Source of the DNA: Anoplopoma fimbria
Taxonomy: Eukaryota; Chordata; Actinopteri; Perciformes; Anoplopomatidae
Direction of reading: 5' to 3'
Assembly: GCF_027596085.1 (NCBI RefSeq)
Contig: NC_072451.1
Location: forward strand, 2,083,377-2,147,376
DNA length: 64,000 nt
A program made the position numbers and the translations under genes. A model generated the notes under the pieces. That model did no database searches. It saw nothing but the letters and a program-made list of their open reading frames with translations, and was not told the origin of the DNA. How positions within the stretch are numbered: the first letter of the stretch is position 1; each line of letters begins with the position of its first letter. Of the stretch, positions 25,801 through 63,524 are shown piece after piece.

Positions 25801-26041
25801 GAGCCTGGTAGAAGTGGCCGAAAGGTAAATCTTTTGACATCATTTTAGATTTGTTAAGAAACAGTAATGGAGATAGAATGAAGAACTAGCAATTCTGCAT
25901 TATAAAGAGTTTAAATGAAGTATAAAACAAGTCTTGCTCTCCTGCAGATACCTCGGTGTCGGCCAGAGGACGTGTGGTTTTGCCATCCTGGGTCCAGAGA
26001 ACGAGACGATTAAAAAGGATCCATCATGGCTCGTAAAATAA
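13047..26041 (+). CDS. pitrm1: Presequence protease, mitochondrial (27 coding exons, 1025 aa)
   Basis: PITRM1 is an M16C zinc metalloprotease of the mitochondrial matrix that degrades cleaved targeting presequences and other short unstructured peptides, including amyloid-beta. Joining 27 exons gives 3078 nt including TAA, or 1025 aa; the human protein is 1037 aa. All introns are GT-AG and the frame is continuous. Residues 1-30 are rich in Arg, Lys and Ser with almost no acid residues, as in a matrix presequence. The inverted zinc motif HILEH is at H102/E105/H106, and the distal ligand Glu203 sits in NEMKGAF. A linker region (about 500-560) separates the two halves. The GGAYGGGA motif near the C-terminal half is conserved. 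The start is the first in-frame ATG before the basic presequence. The gene faces pfkp tail to tail. A further six-frame look found no frameshift or lost catalytic residue. Identification is by remembered human sequence and is close to certain; exact ends of a few exons (such as exon 22) are inferred. Confidence 0.97.
13172..13179 (+). promoter_or_regulatory. CRE-like TTACGTCA in pitrm1 intron 1
   Basis: A CREB/ATF-type half-plus site about 80 bp after the exon 1 donor. Only the motif is seen. Confidence 0.25.
13356..13725. repeat. Mixed (TG)n/(TA)n microsatellite in pitrm1 intron 1
   Basis: Alternating blocks of TG and TA with TATG/TACA interruptions fill most of the intron. Confidence 0.95.
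13726..13821. repeat. Inverted repeat with 17-bp perfect arms in pitrm1 intron 1
   Basis: GTTGAGTGTCTTCCGTA (13726-13742) and its exact reverse complement (13805-13821) flank 62 bp that includes a (TA)n run. Confidence 0.9.
13912..14017 (+). CDS. pitrm1: pitrm1 exon 2
   Basis: It follows TTCTCCCAG and encodes the end of the presequence and the start of the mature enzyme ([14 protein letters not shown], compare human YKLGDKIHGFTVNQ). Donor GTAAAC. Confidence 0.93.
14239..14345 (+). CDS. pitrm1: pitrm1 exon 3
   Basis: It encodes [20 protein letters not shown] and on to DDSNNLF, close to the human protein. Acceptor TTTCACAG, donor GTTGGT. Confidence 0.95.
14515..14666 (+). CDS. pitrm1: pitrm1 exon 4 (zinc-binding HILEH)
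   Basis: It carries the catalytic inverted zinc motif H-I-L-E-H (residues 102-106) within [20 protein letters not shown], then [14 protein letters not shown]. Loss of this exon would remove catalysis. Confidence 0.97.
15051..15137 (+). repeat. 44-bp tandem duplication in pitrm1 intron 4
   Basis: CAGCTTTAGAAGAAAATAAA and the next 24 bases occur twice in a row, nearly identical. Confidence 0.92.
15210..15324 (+). CDS. pitrm1: pitrm1 exon 5
   Basis: It encodes [20 protein letters not shown] and [18 protein letters not shown]; the last Trp codon is split across the GTGAGT donor. Confidence 0.96.
15513..15609 (+). CDS. pitrm1: pitrm1 exon 6 (third zinc ligand)
   Basis: It encodes [20 protein letters not shown] then [12 protein letters not shown]; Glu203 of NEMKGAF is the distal zinc ligand of the family. 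Confidence 0.96.
16238..16398 (+). CDS. pitrm1: pitrm1 exon 7
   Basis: It encodes [40 protein letters not shown] and [13 protein letters not shown]. The YHPSNA segment is characteristic of M16C proteases. Confidence 0.96.
16734..16860 (+). CDS. pitrm1: pitrm1 exon 8
   Basis: It encodes [20 protein letters not shown] and on to [10 protein letters not shown]. Acceptor TTCTTCAG, donor GTGAGT. Confidence 0.95.
17019..17107 (+). CDS. pitrm1: pitrm1 exon 9
   Basis: It encodes [20 protein letters not shown] then TLCVSYLLG and a split Asp codon, aligned with human FQITCGPDSFATDP. Confidence 0.94.
17371..17499 (+). CDS. pitrm1: pitrm1 exon 10
   Basis: It encodes [20 protein letters not shown] then [20 protein letters not shown]. 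The donor is GTGTGC, a weaker but usable 5' splice site. Confidence 0.94.
17720..18190. repeat. Possible interspersed repeat in pitrm1 intron 10
   Basis: The block has a different texture (GGATGCATTGCAAATGAGCT, GCAGCTGCAGCCTTGGCATC) from the flanking intron and looks like a repeat; I cannot name it. Confidence 0.3.
18309..18422 (+). CDS. pitrm1: pitrm1 exon 11
   Basis: It encodes [20 protein letters not shown] and [19 protein letters not shown] (part shown); phase 2 at both ends. Donor GTAAGT. Confidence 0.95.
18590..19062 (+). repeat. LINE-like 3' region in pitrm1 intron 11
   Basis: Low-complexity AT-rich 3' UTR words (ATGTGCAATATTTATTTTTA) end in TTTTCCTCCGGGATTAATAA then AGTTCTTTCTTATCTCATCT, the same tail type as 47383-47650 (inverted). 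It ends seven bases before the exon 12 acceptor. Confidence 0.6.
19070..19166 (+). CDS. pitrm1: pitrm1 exon 12
   Basis: It encodes [20 protein letters not shown] and [12 protein letters not shown]. Its acceptor region directly follows a retroelement-like tail (see findings). Confidence 0.95.
19473..19607 (+). CDS. pitrm1: pitrm1 exon 13
   Basis: It encodes [20 protein letters not shown] and on to [11 protein letters not shown]. The acceptor is TTTTAAAG, preceded by a TG-rich pyrimidine tract. Confidence 0.95.
20144..20282 (+). CDS. pitrm1: pitrm1 exon 14 (hinge helices)
   Basis: It encodes [20 protein letters not shown], then a charged helical stretch ([20 protein letters not shown]) matching the long helical hinge between the two protease halves. 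Confidence 0.95.
20814..20930 (+). CDS. pitrm1: pitrm1 exon 15
   Basis: It encodes [20 protein letters not shown] and [18 protein letters not shown]. The [17 protein letters not shown] run is the same as human. Confidence 0.95.
21014..21143 (+). CDS. pitrm1: pitrm1 exon 16
   Basis: It encodes [20 protein letters not shown] then [20 protein letters not shown]. Phases 1 and 2. Confidence 0.95.
21574..21694 (+). CDS. pitrm1: pitrm1 exon 17
   Basis: It encodes [20 protein letters not shown] and [20 protein letters not shown]. Acceptor TGATCAG, donor GTCAGT. Confidence 0.95.
21954..22030 (+). CDS. pitrm1: pitrm1 exon 18
   Basis: It encodes [20 protein letters not shown] then SDVFN. The donor is GTTTGT, a weaker site. 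Confidence 0.94.
22145..22310 (+). CDS. pitrm1: pitrm1 exon 19
   Basis: It encodes [40 protein letters not shown] and [16 protein letters not shown]. The frame also stays open through intron 18, so retention of that 114-nt intron would keep frame. Confidence 0.95.
22805..22905 (+). CDS. pitrm1: pitrm1 exon 20
   Basis: It encodes [20 protein letters not shown] then [13 protein letters not shown], close to human VRLMKRIAEMTDIKPILRKL. Confidence 0.95.
23120..23240 (+). CDS. pitrm1: pitrm1 exon 21
   Basis: It encodes [20 protein letters not shown] and [20 protein letters not shown]. This is a variable linker region in the family. Confidence 0.92.
23366..23416 (+). CDS. pitrm1: pitrm1 exon 22 (short, variable linker)
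   Basis: This is a 51-nt phase-0 exon between TTAAAG and GTAAGT that encodes [17 protein letters not shown]. It corresponds to the poorly conserved human segment before RKLVMEP. A small shift of the acceptor is possible. Confidence 0.82.
24236..24348 (+). CDS. pitrm1: pitrm1 exon 23
   Basis: It encodes [20 protein letters not shown] and [18 protein letters not shown] 14-bp tandem repeat begins four bases into the following intron. Confidence 0.95.
24352..24421 (+). repeat. 14-bp tandem repeat, five copies, at pitrm1 exon 23 donor
   Basis: Unit ACCACACCAGTGAC; the array begins at intron position 4. Confidence 0.95.
24482..24604 (+). CDS. pitrm1: pitrm1 exon 24 (GGAYGGGA)
   Basis: It encodes [20 protein letters not shown] then [20 protein letters not shown]. 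The conserved R/Y segment of the C-terminal half lies here. Confidence 0.96.
25156..25301 (+). CDS. pitrm1: pitrm1 exon 25
   Basis: It encodes [40 protein letters not shown] and SPVAPASK, almost the same as human. Confidence 0.96.
25393..25548 (+). repeat. Deleted tRNA-derived SINE-like repeat in pitrm1 intron 25
   Basis: It has a B-box-like GGTTCAATTCC, then CCCGGGCTGGACGG, GTGTGGAGTTTGCGTGTTCT and GACCCTGAACAGGATTAGTG. The middle part of the familiar fish repeat is missing. Confidence 0.6.
25722..25824 (+). CDS. pitrm1: pitrm1 exon 26
   Basis: It encodes [20 protein letters not shown] and [14 protein letters not shown]. Acceptor TGTTGCAG, donor GTAAAT. Confidence 0.95.
25948..26041 (+). 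CDS. pitrm1: pitrm1 exon 27 (stop)
   Basis: It encodes [20 protein letters not shown] then [10 protein letters not shown] and TAA, matching the human end HGLAILGPENPKIAKDPSWI. Confidence 0.96.
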
Positions 26042-26063
26042 TCTGATCAGCAGCTGTTTTATA

Positions 26064-26069
26064 AATAAA
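26064..26069 (+). terminator. pitrm1: pitrm1 poly(A) signal (proximal)
   Basis: AATAAA lies 22 bases after the TAA stop, giving a 3' UTR of only about 40-50 nt if used. A distal alternative is at 27678. Confidence 0.55.
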
Positions 26070-26089
26070 AACTTTACTGGACTCGATAT

Positions 26090-27660
26090 GTTAGAGCGAC
26101 AAGACGTACTATGTACTGATTATTTAAAAAGAATGGCAAAAAAGATGAAGCTTGTGTTGTAGTCCTAATCTGATTCTTCAGATTACAATTTCTCTTTTTA
26201 TATATTATGTTGTGTACATATTAATGAAAATATCATAACATTACAGTATATATTGGAAAAACTAAATCTGAGTCGGCTCTTTATTTGTGGTTATTTTGTG
26301 ATTGTGTTTTTCTCTGCAGTATTATATAGATTATGTGTTTCCTCTGTAGTTCAGGAAAATGATTTTATCTATCAGACAATTCAGAGAATATACGAATATT
26401 AATAACACAATTATTTAATGTTTGAAGTAAGACAAAATTAATATAAAATATTATACTATGACATTTTTATAAATGTTTTCAACATGCTATATTATGCTTT
26501 TTTTGGACATGCTATACTATGACTTTCCTTATTTGTTCTGGATTACTGCACTATGACTTTTCAGTGATTTGTTTTAGACATTCTATACTAGGACTTCTTT
26601 GTATTTTTTTTCTACATAGTATACTACCACTTTTTTTGTATTTTCTTTCAAAACACTGAATTTTCTTACTTGCTATATTCAATACCAAGTCTTTTCGACA
26701 TGCTATACTATGACTTTTTACCATTTTTTTTATTCAACATACTATACTATGACTTTTTCATTATGCTATATTATTACATTTTCGACATACTATACTATGA
26801 CTTTTCTGTGACTTTTTTGCAACGTGCTATAGTATGACATTTTCATGACACAGCACACAATTGCATTTTAATGACATGCTAACCTATGACCTTTCTAACG
26901 TTTTTTATGTCACACTATGACATTACTTAAGGGCATATTATACTAAGACAATTTTACGACGACTTGTGTGACGTAATATCAAACTATAACATTATTAGGA
27001 ATCTTTTCTGGCATACTATACTTTTTAATGCCATTTTTCACAGCTCAGTATGATTAAAACATTAAGTGTTCCATGAATTTTATGAAATACTATAGAATCA
27101 CTTTTTAATGACATTTTCATGACATATTTCACAATGACTTTTTTCTAACATACCAAACTATGACATTCTCATGACATACTACTACATTATTTACTTGATG
27201 TATTCTTCATAAAGTACTATACTATGACATTTTCATGACATACTGTACTGACTTCATGACATAGTTTACAATGACATTTTCGTCACATAATACACTGATT
27301 TTATGAAAATGTTATGCATGCTATACAATTTCTACTATGACTTTTCTATGACTATGTTATGACTTATGACATAATTATGCCATAATATACTATGATTTTT
27401 AAGACATAGTATACTATGATTTTCATGACATATCCTATTTTTGGTTTAACATTTTTTCATGACATACTTTGAATTCTGTATGCATTTATTAAGACAACCT
27501 ATACTATGAATTCTGACTTTTTGGAATTTACACTTTTTTTGCACAGATAAGATGGTTGGTAATCGGATTGTGTTACATTTGGACAGACAAGGTTAGCAGT
27601 CTGTACAAGAAAGCAACAAACCCAAAATGTATCTTATAAAATCTCAATGACAAACACAAT
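26090..27660. repeat. Degenerate ACTATGAC / CATACTATAC tandem-like repeat between the two genes
   Basis: From about 26430 to 27540 the DNA is made of shuffled copies of ACTATGACTTTT, CATACTATACTATGAC and TCATGACATA, with no fixed period. The same word family returns at 28890-29660 in the last pfkp intron. No coding potential is seen. The region separates the two gene ends. Confidence 0.75.
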
Positions 27661-27677
27661 TTCATAACTTTCCACAC

Positions 27678-27683
27678 AATAAA
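27678..27683 (+). terminator. Possible distal pitrm1 poly(A) signal
   Basis: AATAAA on the + strand, three bases from the opposing pfkp signal. Use by pitrm1 would need a 1.6-kb 3' UTR through the ACTATGAC repeat. Confidence 0.3.
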
Positions 27684-27686
27684 TGC

Positions 27687-27692
27687 TTTATT
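27687..27692 (-). terminator. pfkp: pfkp poly(A) signal
   Basis: TTTATT on the + strand is AATAAA for pfkp, about 0.9 kb after its stop. It is the - strand half of a palindromic AATAAA/TTTATT pair (27678-27692). Confidence 0.6.
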
Positions 27693-27874
27693 ACTCTGTG
27701 ACAGGACACACACAACACACAGGCAGCACATAAAGGTAATGTTGCGTATTTCAAGTTTCAGTCATTTTCCACTTCTTTGCCAAACTACAGTAACAGCAGG
27801 ACCCTACTCACAAAACCACGACAAAGATGCCAAATACAAAAGCCCAGGGTGGATACAAACGGCTAAGGCAACAC

Positions 27875-27903
<29 letters not shown>
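27875..27903. repeat. (CA)n microsatellite in pfkp 3' UTR
   Basis: Perfect CA run, with a second short one at 27940. Confidence 0.93.
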
Positions 27904-27905
<2 letters not shown>

Positions 27906-28597
27906 ATACACACAGTTAGCAGGTGACAGGACACACATGCACACACACACACACGGCCAGCTCAGCTCACTTCTCCTCCTGTAGGTCACTATTTCAGTTT
28001 TACAATCAGGTTGGTAGACATTTCTTCGAGGTGTGAACAGGCGTCAGATTGACAACGTGTGATCCTCCTGGTTTATGTGATCTCTTTAAAAGCAGCTTTG
28101 GGGGAGAACATTGAATACGGGGCTCAAAGTGCTGTAGAAGATAATAAAAATGACAAAAAGCCTGACGCCACCCACCTCCGCCTCGCTGCAGTTACGCTCA
28201 ACCAGGTGGTGAAAGAAAGAAATTTGATATGGCTACAAGTTCAGGACTAAAACTTGAATACTTATACAGTACATAATAAGGAGTGCTTAAATAAATATTT
28301 GGGGGTCTGGAAAATACAATGTCAGCTCTGATAGTTTGTTGAAACTCTGTTCAAAATGACCTACCCTCAAATGTAATCTGTCATTATCTAAATCTTCTCC
28401 ATCATTATCTAAAAAATAGAAGATCCCTTCTATAAAGTGCCATGCTTTCACAATACAACTTTTTCTTTTTTTTAAATTACCATCTATCTTTGAATAAATC
28501 TACTTTAATGTATCTGCACTCAATCAGCGTGTGTCGATCAGTGATTGTTTGAGTGGCGGTCACTCCTCTGTGAACATGTCTGCAGCGGTGCCGCGGT

Positions 28598-56459
<27,862 letters not shown>

Positions 56460-56463
56460 GTTT

Positions 56464-56529
56464 ACACACACACACACACACACACACTGACACACACACA
56501 CAGAACACACACACACACACACACACACA
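56464..56529. repeat. Interrupted (CA)n directly upstream of the pfkp start codon
   Basis: It begins four bases before the ATG on the pfkp strand. Confidence 0.95.
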
Positions 56530-56643
56530 GGATACAATGTATCTAAAGAAACAACAGCTGGTTCCTGCTGGAGAACAAGAACCACTGAAGAGACTGAGAG
56601 AGGATGAGAGTCTGCTGGAGGATGACTGCAGTGGACACCGCCC

Positions 56644-56645
<2 letters not shown>

Positions 56646-56718
<73 letters not shown>
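56646..56718. repeat. (CA)n microsatellite
   Basis: Perfect CA run. Confidence 0.96.
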
Positions 56719-56720
<2 letters not shown>

Positions 56721-56778
56721 CTCACCAAAGATCCTACATTCAGTAGGATTACTCACTCCTTGCTTTACTAGGACAACC

Positions 56779-57260
<482 letters not shown>

Positions 57261-57272
57261 TGTATGTATATA

Positions 57273-57498
57273 CAGTACCAGTCAAAAGTCTGGACACACC
57301 TTCTCATTCAATGGTTTTTCTTTATTTTATTTTTTTCTACATTGTAGATTAATATTGAAGAAATCCAAACTATGAAGGAACACATATGGAATTATGTGGT
57401 AAACAAACAAATGCTCAACAAACCAGAATATGTTTTATATTTTAGATTCTTCAAAGTAGTTGAATGAGAAGGTGTGTCCAAACCTTTGACTGGTACTG
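57273..57498. mobile_element. 226-bp MITE, Tc1/mariner type
   Basis: About 39-bp terminal inverted repeats (CAGTACCAGTCAAAAGTCTG inward) with about two mismatches, flanked by TA on both sides. There is no coding capacity. Confidence 0.88.
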
Positions 57499-58334
57499 TA
57501 TGTTATTAAAACATAATTGTATTGTTGTTACCCACAGAGTTATCAGGTTTCTGGAGCACAAAGTCACGTCAGCTTACCCTTTTTTAAAAAGTTCAATTTG
57601 GATCCCCAACTGACAAAGTGACTATGACTAGCTCAATTGAACTACAAATGTCACTATTTGAATATTTTCCTCACATATTCATGCATTATAAAAATAGAGT
57701 AAACAGGATTTGTGTATTTTTGTTCATCAGTAGACTATAATGTTCTTTTTTCTGCTCATTTTTCCAGTTTTTCAGTTTGGAAATATAACCAGAGTGAGAG
57801 GTCTTCACTTGTTCTTGCCTTCTTTGGAGCTGGGCGTTTGTTACAGAGCCAGATGACTGACAGATGAATCATCCAATCAGTGTCCAGATCATGATCAGTG
57901 GGAAATATTCTAACCAATAGCAACCCAGTCATTCAGTCAGGAAATAAAACACTTCCAGTAACAATCCACAAGTTTCTCTGTAATACAAACACTCAAAATA
58001 GATTGTTTTACAAGCATTTCAAATAAAGACATGATGCAACACAAGTAAATAAGATTATTAGATAAATTATGCAAATGCAGCAACAAAGAATTGAATACAA
58101 ATACAACAATCTTAGATACTCCTTAAATATTTGGGCACCTCTGTTGTACTCAGTGTTTATTTAGCATATCTTCTATATCATATTATAAATGTATGATATT
58201 TGTATGTATGATATTTGATTGTTTCAACTCTACAAGCCACAAGTTAGACAGAATTATTGACCTTTCATGAAGTTTATGACCTTGACCTTCATGAAGTACA
58301 TTGAATGTGTTGTATCTCTGTTATGCTGTTCATT

Positions 58335-58597
58335 CTGGTCACATGACATCTATTGCATTCTGTCCATCCTGGAGAAGGATCCCTCCTCTGTCGTTCTCCC
58401 AGAGGTTTCTTCCTTTGTTCTCCCTGTTAAAGGGGTTTTTAGGGGAGTTTTTTTCCTGTGCCGATGTGAGGGAAGGACAGAGGATGTGAGGGAAGGACAG
58501 AGGATGTCGCATGTGTACAGATTGTAAAGCCCTCTGAGGCAAATTTGTAATTTGTGATTCTGGGCTATACAAAATAAACTGAATTGAATTGAATTGA
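58335..58597 (-). repeat. Teleost repeat with (AATTG)n tail, inverted
   Basis: CTGTTAAAGGGGTTTTTAGG, TTGTAAAGCCCTCTGAGGCA and GAATTGAATTGAATTG; the longer relative of 12140-12240. It contains a 20-bp unit (GATGTGAGGGAAGGACAGAG) twice. Confidence 0.75.
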
Positions 58598-58830
58598 GCA
58601 ATAGTTTGCAAGCTTTATCTGAATGACTATAATGTATCTTTCCCAATCACAGTTTGGCATCTCACGCCTGTCGCAAGTCAACAGTTTGTTATATTTCATA
58701 ATAGTACATTCATTTATTTGAGAGTAAGTTGGAACAGGTTTTTTTATATGGAGCTGCTGTGTGATTGGAGAGGCCACGCAGAGGACATCAGGTACTGGAC
58801 CAGTGTCAAGTTTATTTCTGCATGTGTAGT

Positions 58831-58831
<1 letters not shown>

Positions 58832-58924
<93 letters not shown>

Positions 58925-58953
58925 GTGTGTGTGTGTGTGTGGGTGTGGGTGTG
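58832..58953. repeat. (TG)n microsatellite
   Basis: About 60 copies with GGGTG interruptions at the end. Confidence 0.96.
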
Positions 58954-59614
58954 ACTAGCTCAAACGTGTTAACTTGTTTTATATGTGGTAAGTCTTCCTG
59001 ACTAAAGACATCTGGCAGCTCCTCACTTCTCCAAAATGCTTTCTCAACATTTGAAATAAGGAACTTCTTGAACGCCACGTGAATCTGAGCACATTATTAA
59101 AACACTTCCATGACCAAACAATGTGTCTGATATGTATAGAATTATGAAGAAAAGAAACATTTTTCCAATTAAATGGTACAACTATGGCATATAAGATGTG
59201 AATGAGTGTGATATAGCTTCAATAAAGCACTGAAACAAGCAGAGTCACTGTGACATTGGAGCTAGTGAAAGTTAAATTTAAGCAGAACATTTAAGGTGCA
59301 GAGATTCAGTATTTTATCCATAAAGAATTTTCAAAAAGCTGGTAAAACTCGATGCAGCAGAGGCAGAGATATCCTGGCTTTTATTACTGCTTAATACAGG
59401 TTCAAGGTCCTATATGCTGAAGCCTATACTTCCCAGAATGCATCTCAGTGCCATATTTTTATTACAACCTCCCTGCTTGGTAAATCCAAAACATCATTCA
59501 AACTGCATATCCTCAGTCTGCAACACAGGCCTCAAAGTTCAACAAGCCAGGAAAGGTGCCGTTTAAGAGTTAAAGGGTCGGGAATCAGGACATGACTTAA
59601 CGGACCTACCAGGT

Positions 59615-59646
59615 ACGGCCCAAAGGGTCCAAAGGGTCCAAAGGGT
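59615..59646 (+). repeat. AAAGGGTCC 9-bp tandem
   Basis: Three to four copies of CAAAGGGTC in a row. Confidence 0.85.
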
Positions 59647-59649
59647 CAA

Positions 59650-62600
59650 GAGCCAGACTGGCTCTCATCTACTAAATGTCTTTCAAAGAGACACGTACCA
59701 ACCAAGAAGAGATTCAAAATGACCAGGAAGAAACATTAAACAATGCAAAATAACTACAAAGATAGAAAATGACCACAAAAACACAAGTAACTTGCATTTG
59801 TAGAGCTCCTTTCTAGTGTTTAAAGCACATTACAACATTCACAAATATTTATGCAGCGACGGCAGAGGATCGGAAATCTAAACAAATTCACATGCACACA
59901 CAGACTTCAGGAGCAATTTGGGGTCTTGCCTAATTCTAATGTCTTACCCTGAGGACACTTTCATTCAATTCAATCCCTTACTGGCCAACATGCCAAGGCC
60001 TGGTGATAAATAAGAAGGTTAATCAACATTAGCATGCAGACTGGAGGAGCACTGGATGACCATAAAAGGATACACAAACACCCCCAAAAGACCCAGAACA
60101 TCCACAAAGAGACACAAACCAACAAAAAAAAGAGACAAAAGCATCACAAAGTCTGTGTCTTGCTCCTATGTAAGAAATATGACGGGGCCTTTTTCGTCTG
60201 TTTTCTTTGTAATGCATTAATATTTAAAATGTTGAACAACTCAGAGCCAGACTAGACGTTGCAAATGTGATTTCTTTTTATAAATATACTTCACATATTT
60301 ATAGCCAGGCCCTAAAAGTCACACAGAGAAAAAGCTCATCAATAATATAAATACATCCTAACTTGAATAACCCAAAGAGACTAGAATATTTTATAACCCA
60401 TTTGTTTCTGTAACTCATCTGTAAAGTATATTTAGATTTGTTTTTACTGAAATGGATTAATAATGCAACACTACATTAATATGACAGAAACAATCTAGAG
60501 GGAAGTGATGGGAATTTCTGAGAAAAATGTATTGATAATGAATGCTGCAGTGACCATGTTCATCTCAAATCGCTGGAGAATGTCGCCCCCTGTTGGTGCA
60601 AAGAGTTAATTGCACAAACAATTAATTAAATTAATGCATTTTATCAGATTACAGTAATAAAAAACAATAACTTTGTGTGTGTTGATAAGGTTATTTTCAT
60701 TCATGTGTCAGTGTCAGGTCTGCAACACCAGAACGAGAGGAGAAATAAAAAGACGGAGGCGGTCCCGCTCAATAAAAATAATTTATTTACAGTGGCATGA
60801 ATCATAAATTAACGAGCAGCATTGGCAAAAAGCAACAGTTAGAGTCGACAGCTTGCATAAAGTGGTGTGAACGTCTGGACTTTTGCATAATAAAAACACT
60901 CACACTCTGAATAAACTGTGTGTACTGGACTGTCACCGCTGAGATATGGAATATGAACATCAGTGATCTTTGACATATTGCTCTGATTAAATAAACTATG
61001 AAACACTTTCTCTTTCAGGATGTAGACTGACGGCTAATCTGAAATCTGAAATGAAAGAGTTACATTAACAAAATGTTCTAAAAGAAACAATAATTATATA
61101 CTTCATTACACAAAGCAAAATAATCTTGTGTCTCTGTGTCTTAGTAGTTTTAATAAATGATCTGAGAACTGTGTCATTATTAAATCTAAACCTTCTTAAA
61201 ATCTAACAATCCTTTCTCAAGAATTGTTAGATTTGTTTCTACAAAACAAGAACTCATGCCATAAGAACAATTTAAAGATGCTAATAACACATAAAAAAAA
61301 AAAAAAATCTACATGTGTTGGCTTTAAATGGAAGAAAAAAAAAAGAAATGAGTAAAATGTGAACAGCCTATTCCAGTTGTTGAGGAGGAACGTTTATGCC
61401 AGCATAGCGTTTACATTGCTTCTATTTAGTACAATAGATCGCTGAGGCCACCCAAAGGTTGCTGAAGAGCCAGTGTTTTTAATGTATTTTAATTAGACGA
61501 GTTACATAAAAATTAATTGTACAGTTGTCATGAAAAAGAATGTTAGCTAAAGAGACTGACCAGGCTGTCAAGTTTATTCCTGCTGTGAAGTTGTGAATTT
61601 TAACATGGACGTCTATGGGGATCGACTCGCTTTTGGAGCCTCAAGTGGCCGTTTGAGGAATTGCAGTTTTGTTTTTGCTTTTCCCGTTAACTTTTGTTTC
61701 CCAGCAGCAGAGGTTGCTGTTTGTTTAAGACATGTTTTTGTTTGAAATATAGACAATTTTATACCATTTTATTTGGGCAAAGTCTTTCTACGACTGCATT
61801 ATCTAACATTTGATAACTTAATAGCTTCTCTTGTGGTATTTCGAACTAAAATATTCAAAATGATATCCAGATTGTTTCACTTTTCTGCATTGATTTGGTA
61901 TTTTCAAATTTTCCCCCTTATTAACTTATTAACAGTTTCTTATTTGTAGCAGTAGTAAAGTCTGGCATTAGGGTTTGATCACTTCTTGACATTTTGACTA
62001 CATTATTAAGGTTATTGACAGGAAACTGCAGCTCAAAGTCTTCTAAAAGATGTTGCTTCAGTCCCATTTGGTCACCGACATAGATCAGCAAAGGTCAAAG
62101 ATTACTTAATGCCCCTTTAAAAAAACACTGTAAGTCAGCGAGAATCTCCCAGATGCATTCTGCACTTACAGGGTGGAAAAATACAGATTTGTATTTTTAC
62201 TTTAAACAGCTCGACCCGTGTCATTTCTTGGAGAGAAAATATTTTTAAAGAAAAAAGTTTTTTCTGGTTGTTACGGCGACAGTATGAAGTGTTAGAAGAC
62301 TCACTCAGCAGTATGTGACACGTGTAGTACAGTTAAACACCAGACGGAGAATCACAGATCTAAGGCATTATGCTTCATCTTTAGCATCTTAAGGTACTTA
62401 CATGAATTACAGTATTTTGAAATTGATAAAATATTCATCTATGAAACCAGAAAAATCTTCACAATCAAGAGAGAATAATTCACTTTCATCTGAACATTAA
62501 GAGTTACTGTACATGAGTTTACGCTCTTGAATCCTTTGCAGAGAGGTTTTCATTCATGACAATTTCTGTGGCTTATATTTTCTCTTAGAGGTTTTATGAT

Positions 62601-62740
62601 TTACTGAGCAAAAATAGGATCAACACAACATTTTCTAAAAAAAACTAAAACATAATTTTGTTTTTTCAGTGTTTCATTTTGCAGTCAGTTAGCATTTTCA
62701 CGTTCTTCAGGAAAGAAAAGAGCTCTCACTGTTACAGTAT
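59650..62740. other. 5' flank of pfkp, no gene seen
   Basis: No exon-like frame on either strand. It includes a CTCF-like core on the - strand at 60583-60600 (TCGCCCCCTGTTGGTGC on +). Confidence 0.5.
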
Positions 62741-62749
62741 GTGATTTAA

Positions 62750-62947
62750 AGGTGCAATATACGGGATTCAGAGCATTAATATATCATCACACTATAATTA
62801 ATATAAAAGATGTAGTGGAGTAATGTCTACCTGAGCAGAAAGTGAAGCTGCTCCACCTCTGTGTGTGTTATAACCAGAGATTCTCTTTGCTTTGTTGAGA
62901 GCCATCGAGAGGCAATAGAAATGCTCCCAATCACACATATTGCACCT
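62750..62947. mobile_element. 198-bp MITE with TTAA target sites
   Basis: AGGTGCAATAT and its inverse ATATTGCACCT form the ends, flanked on both sides by TTAA (62746-62749 and 62948-62951), as for piggyBac-type insertions. Confidence 0.75.
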
Positions 62948-63524
62948 TTAACAGATTTATGGACCATCTACAGTAGAAAAAAAGAGGGATTCACGAAATC
63001 CAGACTCCCAATTAGAGTTTTGTTCTTGTTTTGTTCTGACTTACAAGCATCTAAATAGACAGAGCACCTTTCAAATGGATTCGATGAAGCTATTCCCCAA
63101 AATACTCGATGTCCAGTCTGTAAAAGCTCATTTTACTTTGGATGGTAAATGTTCTGGGTCACCTGATCTTCTTTGTGATAAAGGTTTAATAATCTGTTCA
63201 TAGGGAGCAGGTCAGAACCGTACATCCTTCTGAGACCGGTTTGTATTTGTACCAGTATTGTAGACATAACAAACAACACACATTTTAAAGTGTCCTTCAG
63301 CAGAACACCTGTGAACTCCTGCAGACCAGTACCTTGTGTGATGTTAAAATGAATCACAGTAGCATGGAGGTTTTTTTTTTTTAAAGTTGTACACAGATTT
63401 ATTTTAGAGGCAAAGCTGCTTTGGAGGCAGAAATGTTTTCATTGGTTAAAATCTGAGCGGGCGGAGAAAACAAACTACTTCTGATTAAGTAAGAAGGGAC
63501 TGACATTCTACCATATTTAACAAT

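Larger units (their letters stand above)
27670..28597 (-). other. pfkp: pfkp 3' UTR (inferred)
   Basis: This runs from the stop to the - strand AATAAA at 27687-27692. It contains a short (CA)n at 27875-27903. No other feature is seen. Confidence 0.5.

Noticed and set aside
27540..27990. Possible extra gene in the intergenic region
   Set aside because: Only repeat-derived frames; best explained as the pfkp 3' UTR.
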